Of a DNA stretch of 64,000 nt, positions 43,853-51,205 are shown piece after piece (position 1 is the stretch's first letter; each line of letters starts with the position of its first letter). The stretch comes from Rhodovastum atsumiense (GTDB taxonomy: Bacteria > Pseudomonadota > Alphaproteobacteria > Acetobacterales > Acetobacteraceae). Where the stretch lies: assembly GCF_937425535.1 (NCBI RefSeq), contig NZ_OW485601.1:4571501-4635500 (forward strand), written 5' to 3'. A program made the position numbers and the translations under genes. Below the pieces are notes generated by a model. The model worked only from the letters and a program-made list of their open reading frames with translations. It did not search any database and was not told the origin of the DNA.

Positions 43853-45492
43853 GGCGCCGGCGCCGCCGCGGCGGTGTCCTTGGCGTGGTTCTGCAGATAG
43901 GCCAGCAGCAGCCGGTACTGGCCGTCACTGAGCGAGGTGAAGCGCTTCATCGCGCCCAGCGTGCCGATCCACTGGTTCGCCAGGTAATGCTGCGGCGAGG
44001 GCAGCGTATGGCAGGCGGCGCAGGCGGTGTTGAACAGGCGGGCGCTGTAGCCCCACAGCGCCGGTAGCTGCGCATTGAGCTTGCCGCCGTCGATCCAGAA
44101 GGTCAGCTCGGCGCGCGTCCAGGTCTGGTGGGTGTCGGGATCCTGCATCGAGGCCCCGCGCGCCACCTTGGCGATGGCAGCCGGGCCGAGCACGGCCTGC
44201 ATGATGCGCTGGCCCTGCCGGGCGTAGAAGACCGAGTCCACGCCTTCGACCTGCCAGCCGGCGAGCCGCACCTGCAGCCGGTCACCGTCACGCCCGAGCA
44301 CGGCGAGCCGGGCGGCGCCGAGCACCTTGCCGTCCTCCGCCCCCGCCGTGCCGAGCCGGGCGGCGTCGAGGTAGAGATTGCTGGTGTCGGCGACATAGAC
44401 GTCCTTGGCCTCGGCGATGGCGCGGGCGTCGGAGGTGGGCAGCGGGGCGGCGCGGGTGGCGCTGGTGAAGCTGGCCGGCAGCATCACCACCTTGCCGGTG
44501 CGGTTGGGTTCCGGCACGCCGGGGCCAGGCCGGTCCACCGCGGGAATGGTCTTCAGGTACACCGCCATGGCATGCCGGTCCGCTTCCGGCAGTTGCGCGG
44601 TGTTGGCGACGATCTCGGCCATCTCTCCGCCGGCGCGCTTGCCGATCGGGCTGAGGCCGGTGGCCAGGTAATCGGCGATGGCATTGGCCGACCAGAAGCC
44701 GATGCCGGTTTCATCCGGCGTGATGTTGGGGACGTAGCCGGTGCCTTCCGGGTTGGGGCTGCCGCCGTAGCGCAACGACGCCTGCACGTTGCCGAGCGGC
44801 GTGCGCGGCGAATGGCATTCGGCGCAATGCGCCGGGCCCTCGACGAGATAACGGCCCCGCGCCAGCACCGCATCGGCCCCGGCGGCGGGAGAGGGCGCGG
44901 CGGGCGGGAGGGGCTGGCCATCGAGGAAGGCAAGCCGCCAGATGCCCACGCCCCGGCGCAGGTTGAAGGGGAATTTCAGCTCGTGCTCCGGCGCCTTGCC
45001 CGCGACCGGTTCGAGCGTCTTGATGTAGGCGAACATGTCGCGCAGGTCGTTCGCCGTCATGCGCTGATAGGAGGTGTAGGGAAAGGATGGATACAGGTTC
45101 CGGCCGTCCGGCCACGCCCCGTCCGGGCCGACCCCTTCCCGCACCGCGCGGATGAACTGCTCGGAGCTCCAGCCACCGATGCCGTCCCTCGGGTCGGGAG
45201 ATATGTTCGGCATGTGGAACGTACCGAAGGCGGTTTCCAGCACGCGCCCGCCGCCGAGCCGCAGCATGTTGTCCTGGCCGGGGGTGGCGTGGCAGGTGGC
45301 GCAATCCGCCGCGAGGAACAGCTTACGGCCGTTCTGCAAATCGGCCGGGCCCGGCCCGGCGACATCACGGCGCGGGTGGGTCAGCGACCACGTCCATGGC
45401 GAGGTGAGGATCAGGAATCCGGCCACGCCGATGGCCGCGACGCTGACGGCACCCTTGATGGCTGTTCTTGACCTGGATGGTGACTGGTCCAT
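43849..45492 (-). CDS. Tri-heme cytochrome c: ADH-type di-heme module fused to a TorC/DorC C-terminal domain
   Basis: A 547-aa membrane-anchored periplasmic cytochrome. One TM (about residues 13-33) precedes a di-heme class-I module with CATCH (64-68) and CAECH (223-227). Flanking FHMPNISPDPRDGIGGW and YVPNITPDETGIGFW are hallmarks of alcohol-dehydrogenase cytochrome subunits. From about residue 360 an SH3-like stretch (LQVRLAGWQVEGVDSVFYARQGQRI) leads to CAACH (491-495), HYLANQWIGTLGAMKRFTSL and YLQNHAKD, as in the C-terminal domain of TorC. The tetra-heme NapC-type half of normal TorC is absent. ATG 45492 has GAGG about 9 nt upstream. As head of the operon it is the presumed quinol-linked electron donor to the reductase. 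An exact tor-box decamer lies 81 bp upstream. Confidence 0.9.
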   Translation of the reverse strand: MDQSPSRSRTAIKGAVSVAAIGVAGFLILTSPWTWSLTHPRRDVAGPGPADLQNGRKLFLAADCATCHATPGQDNMLRLGGGRVLETAFGTFHMPNISPDPRDGIGGWSSEQFIRAVREGVGPDGAWPDGRNLYPSFPYTSYQRMTANDLRDMFAYIKTLEPVAGKAPEHELKFPFNLRRGVGIWRLAFLDGQPLPPAAPSPAAGADAVLARGRYLVEGPAHCAECHSPRTPLGNVQASLRYGGSPNPEGTGYVPNITPDETGIGFWSANAIADYLATGLSPIGKRAGGEMAEIVANTAQLPEADRHAMAVYLKTIPAVDRPGPGVPEPNRTGKVVMLPASFTSATRAAPLPTSDARAIAEAKDVYVADTSNLYLDAARLGTAGAEDGKVLGAARLAVLGRDGDRLQVRLAGWQVEGVDSVFYARQGQRIMQAVLGPAAIAKVARGASMQDPDTHQTWTRAELTFWIDGGKLNAQLPALWGYSARLFNTACAACHTLPSPQHYLANQWIGTLGAMKRFTSLSDGQYRLLLAYLQNHAKDTAAAAPAP

Positions 45493-45572
45493 CTTGCATT
45501 TCCTCAAGCGGCGGGACGGGAGAACCGCCGGCACAAGCAATGCCATGGCGATGTAAAGACAAATTCGTTCTA

Positions 45573-45582
45573 ATATGAACAG
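45573..45582 (-). promoter_or_regulatory. Tor-box-like decamer (putative TorR site)
   Basis: Read on the minus strand this is CTGTTCATAT, identical to the decameric tor box described for TorR binding upstream of E. coli torCAD. It lies in the divergent region between the cytochrome operon and the TorR-like gene, within an imperfect inverted repeat (ATTCGTTC ... GAACAGAAT). Only one perfect copy is seen; E. coli has several. Confidence 0.65.
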
Positions 45583-45617
45583 AATTGGTCGAACCTTAAA
45601 CGAATTGTAAACGATAC

Positions 45618-46352
45618 ATGAAATCGCCTGATCCTGCCGCGCCGTCACGCATCAATGTCTGCATCGTCGACGACGAACCGGTGGTCCTTGCCGCAATGGC
45701 GGACTATTTCGAGAATGCCGGCTTCGTGGTGCATCGCGCCGGGACTGCCGAGGCCCTGCGCCGCATCCTGCGGCGGGAGCGGATCGACCTGGTGCTGCTG
45801 GATATCCGCCTGCCCGACGGGGACGGGCTGGCGCTGATGCGCGATCTCCGCGCTCAGTCGAACGTGCCGGTGATCCTGGTGACCAGCCGCGCCGAGGAAG
45901 CGGACCGCGTGGTCGGGCTGGAGTTGGGGGCGGACGACTACGTCACCAAGCCGTTCTCACCCCGCGAGCTGCTGGCGCGTGCGCACAGCGTGCTGCGGCG
46001 CACCCATGGCAGCGGCGAGGCCGCATCGCCGCACCGCGACGAGATCCGCCGCTTCGCCGGCTGGCAGCTCAATCTGGCCGGGCACCAGTTGATCGCCCCG
46101 GACGGACGGCAGGTGCGGCTGACCCATGCCGAGTTCGACCTGCTGGCCGCGTTGGTCAACAATGCCGGCCGCATCATGAGCCGCAATGCACTGCTGGACG
46201 CGATGAGCGGGCGCGACCTCGATCCCAATGATCGCACCGTCGACGTGCTGATTGGGCGGCTGCGGCGCAAGCTCGATCCCGGGCCGGGGCAGCCGGGCTT
46301 CATCACCACGGAATATGGGCTGGGCTACCTGTTCGCGGCGCAAGTGACCTGA
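45618..46352 (+). CDS. torR: OmpR/PhoB-family response regulator, TorR-like
   Basis: A 244-aa transcription factor. The REC domain has the acidic pocket VDDEP and phospho-Asp in LVLLDIRLPDGDG, Thr/Ser in LVTSRAEEADRV and Lys in YVTKPFSPREL. The C-terminal winged helix contains VRLTHAEFDLLAALVNNAGRIMSRNALL, then DRTVDVLIGRLRRKLD and TTEYGLGYLF. Divergent from the cytochrome-torD-torA operon across 125 bp holding a tor-box-like site, so it is most likely the activator of that operon. No kinase is directly adjacent; the nearest candidate is the soluble HisKA-REC-HPt kinase at 48040-50445 beyond the amylase gene. The family call is certain, the TorR role inferred. Confidence 0.88.
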   Translation: MKSPDPAAPSRINVCIVDDEPVVLAAMADYFENAGFVVHRAGTAEALRRILRRERIDLVLLDIRLPDGDGLALMRDLRAQSNVPVILVTSRAEEADRVVGLELGADDYVTKPFSPRELLARAHSVLRRTHGSGEAASPHRDEIRRFAGWQLNLAGHQLIAPDGRQVRLTHAEFDLLAALVNNAGRIMSRNALLDAMSGRDLDPNDRTVDVLIGRLRRKLDPGPGQPGFITTEYGLGYLFAAQVT

Positions 46353-46373
46353 GCGGGGAGGTACGAACTGCGC

Positions 46374-46440
46374 TTGGGTCGCGAAGCGGAGCAAGGTGGA
46401 TTTGTGGCCCCTGCCGGTCCCGGCCAGCACCCAGGTCTTC
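46374..46440 (+). repeat. Dispersed palindromic repeat, family 1 (degenerate copy C)
   Basis: Keeps TTGGGTCGCGAAGCGGA, GCAAGG, TTGTGGCCCCTGCCGG and CCAGGTCTTC in the same order as the other copies, but with lost stem complementarity. It lies on the left side of the amylase gene, with a full copy on the right side. Confidence 0.65.
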
Positions 46441-46464
46441 ACATATTTGAGAATGGTGCGGAGA

Positions 46465-46516
46465 ACGAATTAAGAATTTCTACGTTAGCGACGCGACGCA
46501 GAAATTCTTAATTCGT
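46465..46516. repeat. 17-bp perfect inverted repeat (stem-loop)
   Basis: ACGAATTAAGAATTTCT (46465-46481) and its exact complement (46500-46516) are separated by 18 nt. The arms are strikingly AT-rich for this genome. It could be a terminator for the TorR-like gene, a recombination or element end, or a protein-binding site. Confidence 0.75.
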
Positions 46517-46657
46517 GGGCGGGGAATGTCGGCACGTAGGAATTCTGATTGCGCCGCACCTCGCTGTCGCAGATTGCATCGTCGTGATCTTGGTGTCCGC
46601 TTCTGTCTGCTATCGTTCTCTATTGAACGCGAGATGATAGCAAAAGAGGAAGCGTCA

Positions 46658-47986
46658 ATGGGCGTTATGATGCAGGCGTTCTATTGGGACTGTCCGGTTC
46701 TCGAAGGTCAGGCGTTCGCTTGGTGGAAGCTTGTCAAACAACGGGTTCCAGCGCTCGCCGCGGCGGGTTTTACCGCGCTCTGGCTACCGCCCGCCAATAA
46801 AGCTGCCTCCAATACCTCGATGGGGTACGATCCGTACGATTATTTCGATCTCGGGGAATTCAACCAGAAAGGTTCGGTCGCAACCTGGTTCGGTACAAGG
46901 GACGAACTGGCCGCACTGATCGACACGGCCCACGGGGCTGGAATGCAGGTCTATGCGGACTTCGTCATCGACCATTGCAGCGGCGCGGACGCCCAGGAGG
47001 TCAGCGCTGTGGATGGGGTTAGCCGCTGGACATTGTTTACGCCGAAAAGCGGCAAGTTCCCGCGCAACAGCGAGAGCTTCCACCCATCGCGCTACGAGAG
47101 CTGGGACCAAGGTCAATTCGGAGGCATGCCGGACCTCTGCCATCGGAACCCTGCCGTCTATACGGCCTTGCTTGAGTGCGCGGAATGGATGATCAACACC
47201 GTCGGCTTTGACGGATTCCGCTTCGACTTCGTCAAAGGCTACGGACCCTGGATGGTTCGCGCCATCCAGGAACTCAGGGGCTTGCGCGGAACGCAACCGT
47301 TCAAGCCATTCTCTGTCGGTGAGTGCTGGGACGAAAGCCGGACCATTGATGACTGGCTCACCGAGGCCAACACGTGGTCGGACAATCCCGTGCGTGCCTT
47401 TGACTTCCCGTTGCGCTATCGCCTTAGAGATCTGTGCCAGACATATGGCTTCAGCCTTAGACGACTGACCGATCCGGGAACCGTCCTCATCGGCCGCTCA
47501 GACGGCGCGGACCTGGCCGTCACCTTCGTGGAGAACCACGATGTGGTCCGGAACGATCCCATCATACACGACAAGATGCTGGCATATGCATTCATTCTAA
47601 CGCAGCGAGGATATCCTACCATTTTCTGGCAAGATTACTATAATTGGGGGCTTGCATTGCCAGGAGAGGTGAGTGGAATCGATGCCTTGGTACGAATTCA
47701 TGAAGATTACGCGGCAGGAGATGTTCATATTTTATATGTAGATGATGATCTTTATATCATGCAGCGTTTGGGGTATGGCGAAAAGCCTGGACTTGTGTTT
47801 GTTTTAAACAACCGAGGGACTTGGAACGGCGCATCAGTACAGACGAAGTGGTTGGACACCGATCTGCGGCCGGCGGCGTGGCGTGGCCAGGATTTGGGCC
47901 AGCCCATGCCAAAGCGGACCGGCTCCGACGGATGGACCGACCTCTGGGCCCCACCACGAGGCTATGCGGTTTACGTGCCTCGTTAG
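46658..47986 (+). CDS. GH13 alpha-amylase, cytoplasmic type
   Basis: A 442-aa glycoside hydrolase. It begins MGVMMQAFYWD, like cytoplasmic bacterial alpha-amylases, with no signal peptide. The GH13 regions are visible: YADFVIDHCSG (region I, with HC for NH), GFRFDFVKGY (nucleophile Asp), SVGECWDE (acid Glu) and VENHDVVRNDP (transition-state Asp). It hydrolyses internal alpha-1,4-glucans. ATG 46658 is chosen for the AGAGGA site 9 nt upstream. Base composition and codon use are clearly more AT-rich than all neighbours, especially over 47560-47820, indicating recent horizontal gain. It sits between genomic repeats, separating a TorR-like regulator from a TorS-like kinase. No other glycogen or starch gene is near. 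Confidence 0.93.
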   Translation: MGVMMQAFYWDCPVLEGQAFAWWKLVKQRVPALAAAGFTALWLPPANKAASNTSMGYDPYDYFDLGEFNQKGSVATWFGTRDELAALIDTAHGAGMQVYADFVIDHCSGADAQEVSAVDGVSRWTLFTPKSGKFPRNSESFHPSRYESWDQGQFGGMPDLCHRNPAVYTALLECAEWMINTVGFDGFRFDFVKGYGPWMVRAIQELRGLRGTQPFKPFSVGECWDESRTIDDWLTEANTWSDNPVRAFDFPLRYRLRDLCQTYGFSLRRLTDPGTVLIGRSDGADLAVTFVENHDVVRNDPIIHDKMLAYAFILTQRGYPTIFWQDYYNWGLALPGEVSGIDALVRIHEDYAAGDVHILYVDDDLYIMQRLGYGEKPGLVFVLNNRGTWNGASVQTKWLDTDLRPAAWRGQDLGQPMPKRTGSDGWTDLWAPPRGYAVYVPR

Positions 47987-48039
47987 CGTCACAGGTTGTT
48001 GGAGATTGCCTTGCGTTGGCGGACTATGTTCGCCATACG

Positions 48040-50445
48040 TCATCGGGCCATTGTGCCAAGCCGCGCAGCGCTATTGGGGTGCAGGGGCCTTGTGGCCCCT
48101 GCCGGGTCCAGGGCAGCGCCCTGGTCTTCCTTCAGTTGCGCATCGAGTGCATCAAGTATCCTGGGCAAGGCCTGCCGCAGCGCGGCGACGCGTCCGGCGA
48201 GTCCGTTCAGATCGCCGCGCCGGGCCGCGGCGCCGGTGGCCTCGGCGAGATCGAACACGGCACTGCAGCCGACATAGCTGGCGCCACCCTTCAGCTTATG
48301 GCTGAGGTCCCGGACGGCAGCGGTGTCCTCGGTGGCGAGGGCATCCGCCAGCGCCGCCAGGGTTGCCGGCGTGGTTTGGCGATAGAGGGCCAGCAGCCGC
48401 TGCGCACTGCCCAGCCCGAGATCCGCGGCCTGCTCGTGCAGCGGCACCGGTGCGGGCGGGCGCGGCGGCCCGGGCGGCACCACGCGGCCGCAGGCGAAGG
48501 CAATGGCCCGGTCGAGGTCGACGCGCCGGAACGGCTTGCCGATGAACATGTCCATGCCTGCATCGAGGCAGGCCTGCACGTCGGTCTGCACTACCTGCGC
48601 CGACAGCGCGACAATCGGCACCCTGCGCTTGCGCGGATCCGCCAGCGCGCGGATCCGGCGCGTGACCTCGATGCCGTGCATGTTCGGCAGATAGAGATCC
48701 ATCAGCACAAGATCGTAGTCATGCGCGGCCAGGGCGGCGAGGGCGGCCTCGCCCCCCGTCGCCACGGTGGCGTTGTGGCCGGCGGTATGGAGCAGGCCGG
48801 TCGCGACCATCGCATTCACCTCGTTGTCCTCCACCACCAGCACGTTCAGTGCCCGCCCGGCGCAGGGGGAGGGCACAGCAGCGGTGACCGGACGTGCCGG
48901 GGCGCCGGCTTCTTCTACGCGGCGGTACGGCAGGGTGAACCAGAAGCAACTGCCCTGACCGGGGCGGCTGCTCACGTCCAGCTCGCCGCCCAGTCGCTCG
49001 ATCAGGCGCCGGCAGATCGCCAGGCCCAGGCCGCTGCCGCCGTAGCGGCGTGCCACCGAGCTGTCCGACTGGGTGAAAGGATCGAAGATCGTCGCGAGCT
49101 TGGATTCCTCGACGCCGATGCCGGTGTCGGTGATGGTGAAGCGCAGCCGGCAGGTGTCATCCGCACCGGCGATTTCCTCGATGGCGAGGCTGACGCTGCC
49201 CTGGTCGGTGAACTTGATGGCGTTGCCGATGAAGTTGATCAGGATCTGCCGCAGCTTGCCCGGATCGCCGATGACCACGGGCAAGGGCGGCAGGGTGGCG
49301 AGCAGGCGCAGCCGCGGCTTGCGCGCCGCCAGCGGCCGCATCAGGCCGAGCACGCTCTCCGCTACATCGGCCACCGGGAAAGAGATCTCCTCGACATCGA
49401 GCACGTCGGCCTCGATCTTCGAGTAGTCCAGGATGTCGGAGATCACCGAGGAGAGCAGTTCCCCCGACTGGGTGATCGCATCCAGCCGGGCCCGGTCCCC
49501 GGCGGAGAGGTCGCTGTGGCCGAGCAGCTCCGCGAGTCCGAGGATGCCGTGCAAGGGGGTACGGATCTCGTGGCTCATGGTGGCGAGGAAGATCGACTTG
49601 GCGCGGTCGGCGGCGCGGGCTTCCTCGCAGGCACGGCGGTATTCCGTGACATCGCTCAGGATCATCACCGTGCCGATGACGCGCTCGCTGACATCGAGCA
49701 GGCGCTGCGACTTGATCTCGAACCAGCGGGGGCCGAGATTGGTCTGCAACTGCTGCTCACGCACGGGCAGGTCGATGTCGAGCAGCCCGGGCGGTAACCG
49801 AACCTGTTCCTGGCTGTAATAGACCATGCCGGGTGCGGAGCGTTCGGCGAACAGGCTGGTCGCCGCGCAGTTCATGTTCTCGACCTCGCCGGCGACGTCG
49901 AGCAGGATGACCGGGTCCTTCAGGCTTTCGAAGATGGTCAGGTACTTGCTTTTTTCCTCGGTCAGGGCGCGGTTGCGGATGCGGAGCTGATCAAGGGCCG
50001 CATCGCAGGTCTGTCCGGTCCATTCCTCGCAGACACCGATTTCAATGCGATCGAAATAATTATCGATGATGCGACGGTACGATTCCAGATCCTCGCGTTC
50101 GAGGCCGGCTTCGTCGAGCAGGTCCTGGTAGGAACGGCGGTAGCTCTTGAGATTGCCGAGGAACATCGCCAGCGGAATGCCGCGGGCGCGGTGGCGGCTG
50201 CCGGCTTCGATGCCGTACCAGGCAACGGGGTCACGCCCCGGTACCGTATCGGCCGTCAGCGGGGAAAGCTGGCGCCCTTCCCGCAAAGCCCGCAGCAACG
50301 CCGCGGAGAGGCCGCGCATCGAGGCGAGCCAGGCTTCCTCGAACGGGGCGGAGAACTGCATGTAGCCCCGCACCTTGCCGTTGCGGGTGAGATGATGCAG
50401 CAGCCGGTCTTCGCCGTGGGTGATGATCTCAGCGAGAGTCGGCAT
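48040..50445 (-). CDS. Soluble hybrid kinase (helical sensor-PAS-HisKA-HATPase-REC-HPt), TorS-like architecture
   Basis: An 801-aa kinase without TM segments. An N-terminal helical domain (about 1-150, with YRRSYQDLLDEAGLEREDLESYRRIIDNYFDRI) resembles small cytoplasmic sensor bundles. A PAS domain (about 170-270) follows, then HisKA with H292 (FLATMSHEIRTPLHG), HATPase (IGNAIKFTD, TDTGIGV, YGGSGLGL), REC with D583 (LVLMDLYLPNMHG) and HPt with H716 (LSHKLKGGASYVG). The order equals that of TorS, but the periplasmic sensor is replaced by a cytoplasmic one. It is the nearest candidate donor for the orphan TorR-like regulator. The last ~29 residues (from EDQGAALDPAGA) are encoded by the dispersed repeat at 48061-48132 and are probably not ancestral. 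Confidence 0.92.
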   Translation of the reverse strand: MPTLAEIITHGEDRLLHHLTRNGKVRGYMQFSAPFEEAWLASMRGLSAALLRALREGRQLSPLTADTVPGRDPVAWYGIEAGSRHRARGIPLAMFLGNLKSYRRSYQDLLDEAGLEREDLESYRRIIDNYFDRIEIGVCEEWTGQTCDAALDQLRIRNRALTEEKSKYLTIFESLKDPVILLDVAGEVENMNCAATSLFAERSAPGMVYYSQEQVRLPPGLLDIDLPVREQQLQTNLGPRWFEIKSQRLLDVSERVIGTVMILSDVTEYRRACEEARAADRAKSIFLATMSHEIRTPLHGILGLAELLGHSDLSAGDRARLDAITQSGELLSSVISDILDYSKIEADVLDVEEISFPVADVAESVLGLMRPLAARKPRLRLLATLPPLPVVIGDPGKLRQILINFIGNAIKFTDQGSVSLAIEEIAGADDTCRLRFTITDTGIGVEESKLATIFDPFTQSDSSVARRYGGSGLGLAICRRLIERLGGELDVSSRPGQGSCFWFTLPYRRVEEAGAPARPVTAAVPSPCAGRALNVLVVEDNEVNAMVATGLLHTAGHNATVATGGEAALAALAAHDYDLVLMDLYLPNMHGIEVTRRIRALADPRKRRVPIVALSAQVVQTDVQACLDAGMDMFIGKPFRRVDLDRAIAFACGRVVPPGPPRPPAPVPLHEQAADLGLGSAQRLLALYRQTTPATLAALADALATEDTAAVRDLSHKLKGGASYVGCSAVFDLAEATGAAARRGDLNGLAGRVAALRQALPRILDALDAQLKEDQGAALDPAGATRPLHPNSAARLGTMAR
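48061..48132 (+). repeat. Dispersed palindromic repeat, family 1 (copy D)
   Basis: CCGCGCAGCG, then GCAGGGGCC-TTGT-GGCCCCTGC, then CCAGGGC-AGC-GCCCTGG and TCTTCCTT; almost identical to copy A at 6452-6520. Located between the convergent amylase and kinase genes and overlapping the kinase C-terminus, so it may also terminate transcription. Confidence 0.8.
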
Positions 50446-50518
50446 CAGGAGGCGCCCTCTTTCGGATGGTGTCTGGGCTCGGGGGAGATCCCCCCGAGCC
50501 CGGACAGCATACGCGATT

Positions 50519-51205
50519 TCAGGTGGAGAGAGAGGCTCCGCCGCAGACGACGATCTGCTGGCCGGTGATGGCGCCGGCCTCGGGGGAGAGCAGGAAGGCG
50601 GTCAGCGCGGCGATCTCCTCCGGTTGCACGAAGCGGCCGATCGGCGGGCGGCGCGGGGCAACGCCGGCGCGGGCGGGATCGTGCAGCATCGGCGTGTCGG
50701 TGGCGCCCGGGGCGACCACGTTGACGGTGATGCCGCGCGGCGCCAGTTCGGCACCCCAGGAGCGGGCGAGGCCGAGCAGCGCCGCCTTGGTGGCGGCATA
50801 CTGGCTGCGGCCGGGCGCGCCATTGGCGACGCGGCTGCCGATCAGCACGATTCGCCCGCCGTCCGGCAAATGGGGGGCCAGCGCATCGGCGAGGCGGGTG
50901 GCGACATCGACGTGCAGGTGCCACATCGCCGCCCCGGCCGCGTGGTCCAGTTCACCCAGCCGGCCGACGCGCAGCACCCCGGCCGCATGCACCAGCGCAT
51001 CCGGCCGGAGATCACCGAGGCTGGCGATGTCGCCGTCGAGCAGGTCGAAGGCGCGATGGGTGAAGCGCGGATCGACGAGGTCGGGCGGGCGGCGGCTGAG
51101 ACCGGTGACCGCCCAGCCCTCGCGCAGCAGGCGCTGCGCGATCGCGAGCCCGATGCCGGAACTGGCACCGGTGACCAGGGCGTGCCGGGGCGGCGGGGCG
51201 GTCAC
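50519..51205 (-). CDS. Short-chain dehydrogenase/reductase
   Basis: A 228-aa classical SDR. The NAD(P)-binding motif is TGASSGIG, the structural motif HAAGV replaces NNAG, the catalytic pair is YAATK (Tyr-x-x-x-Lys) with Ser in VLIGSRVANG, and the C-terminus is VVCGGASLST. Arg residues after the second strand (GLSRRPPD) favour NADP(H). GTG 51205 overlaps the stop codon of the BNR protein gene (GTGA). It is the last gene of the acid-sugar cluster, so it likely oxidises or reduces a polyol or sugar intermediate of that pathway. Confidence 0.9.
   Translation of the reverse strand: MTAPPPRHALVTGASSGIGLAIAQRLLREGWAVTGLSRRPPDLVDPRFTHRAFDLLDGDIASLGDLRPDALVHAAGVLRVGRLGELDHAAGAAMWHLHVDVATRLADALAPHLPDGGRIVLIGSRVANGAPGRSQYAATKAALLGLARSWGAELAPRGITVNVVAPGATDTPMLHDPARAGVAPRRPPIGRFVQPEEIAALTAFLLSPEAGAITGQQIVVCGGASLST

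Larger units (their letters stand above)
46353..46657. other. 305-bp interval with a repeat remnant and a long inverted repeat
   Basis: Holds a degenerate family-1 repeat (46374-46440), then a 17-bp perfect inverted repeat (46465-46516), then an AT-richer leader with the amylase ribosome site AGAGGA. Composition shifts from GC-rich to AT-richer across this interval, which probably marks the left boundary of the amylase insertion. Confidence 0.6.

Noticed and set aside
46465-46516. Integron attC-like site (GTTAGCG lies in the loop of the inverted repeat)
   Set aside because: The conserved paired core and inner boxes are not arranged as in attC, and no integron integrase is present.
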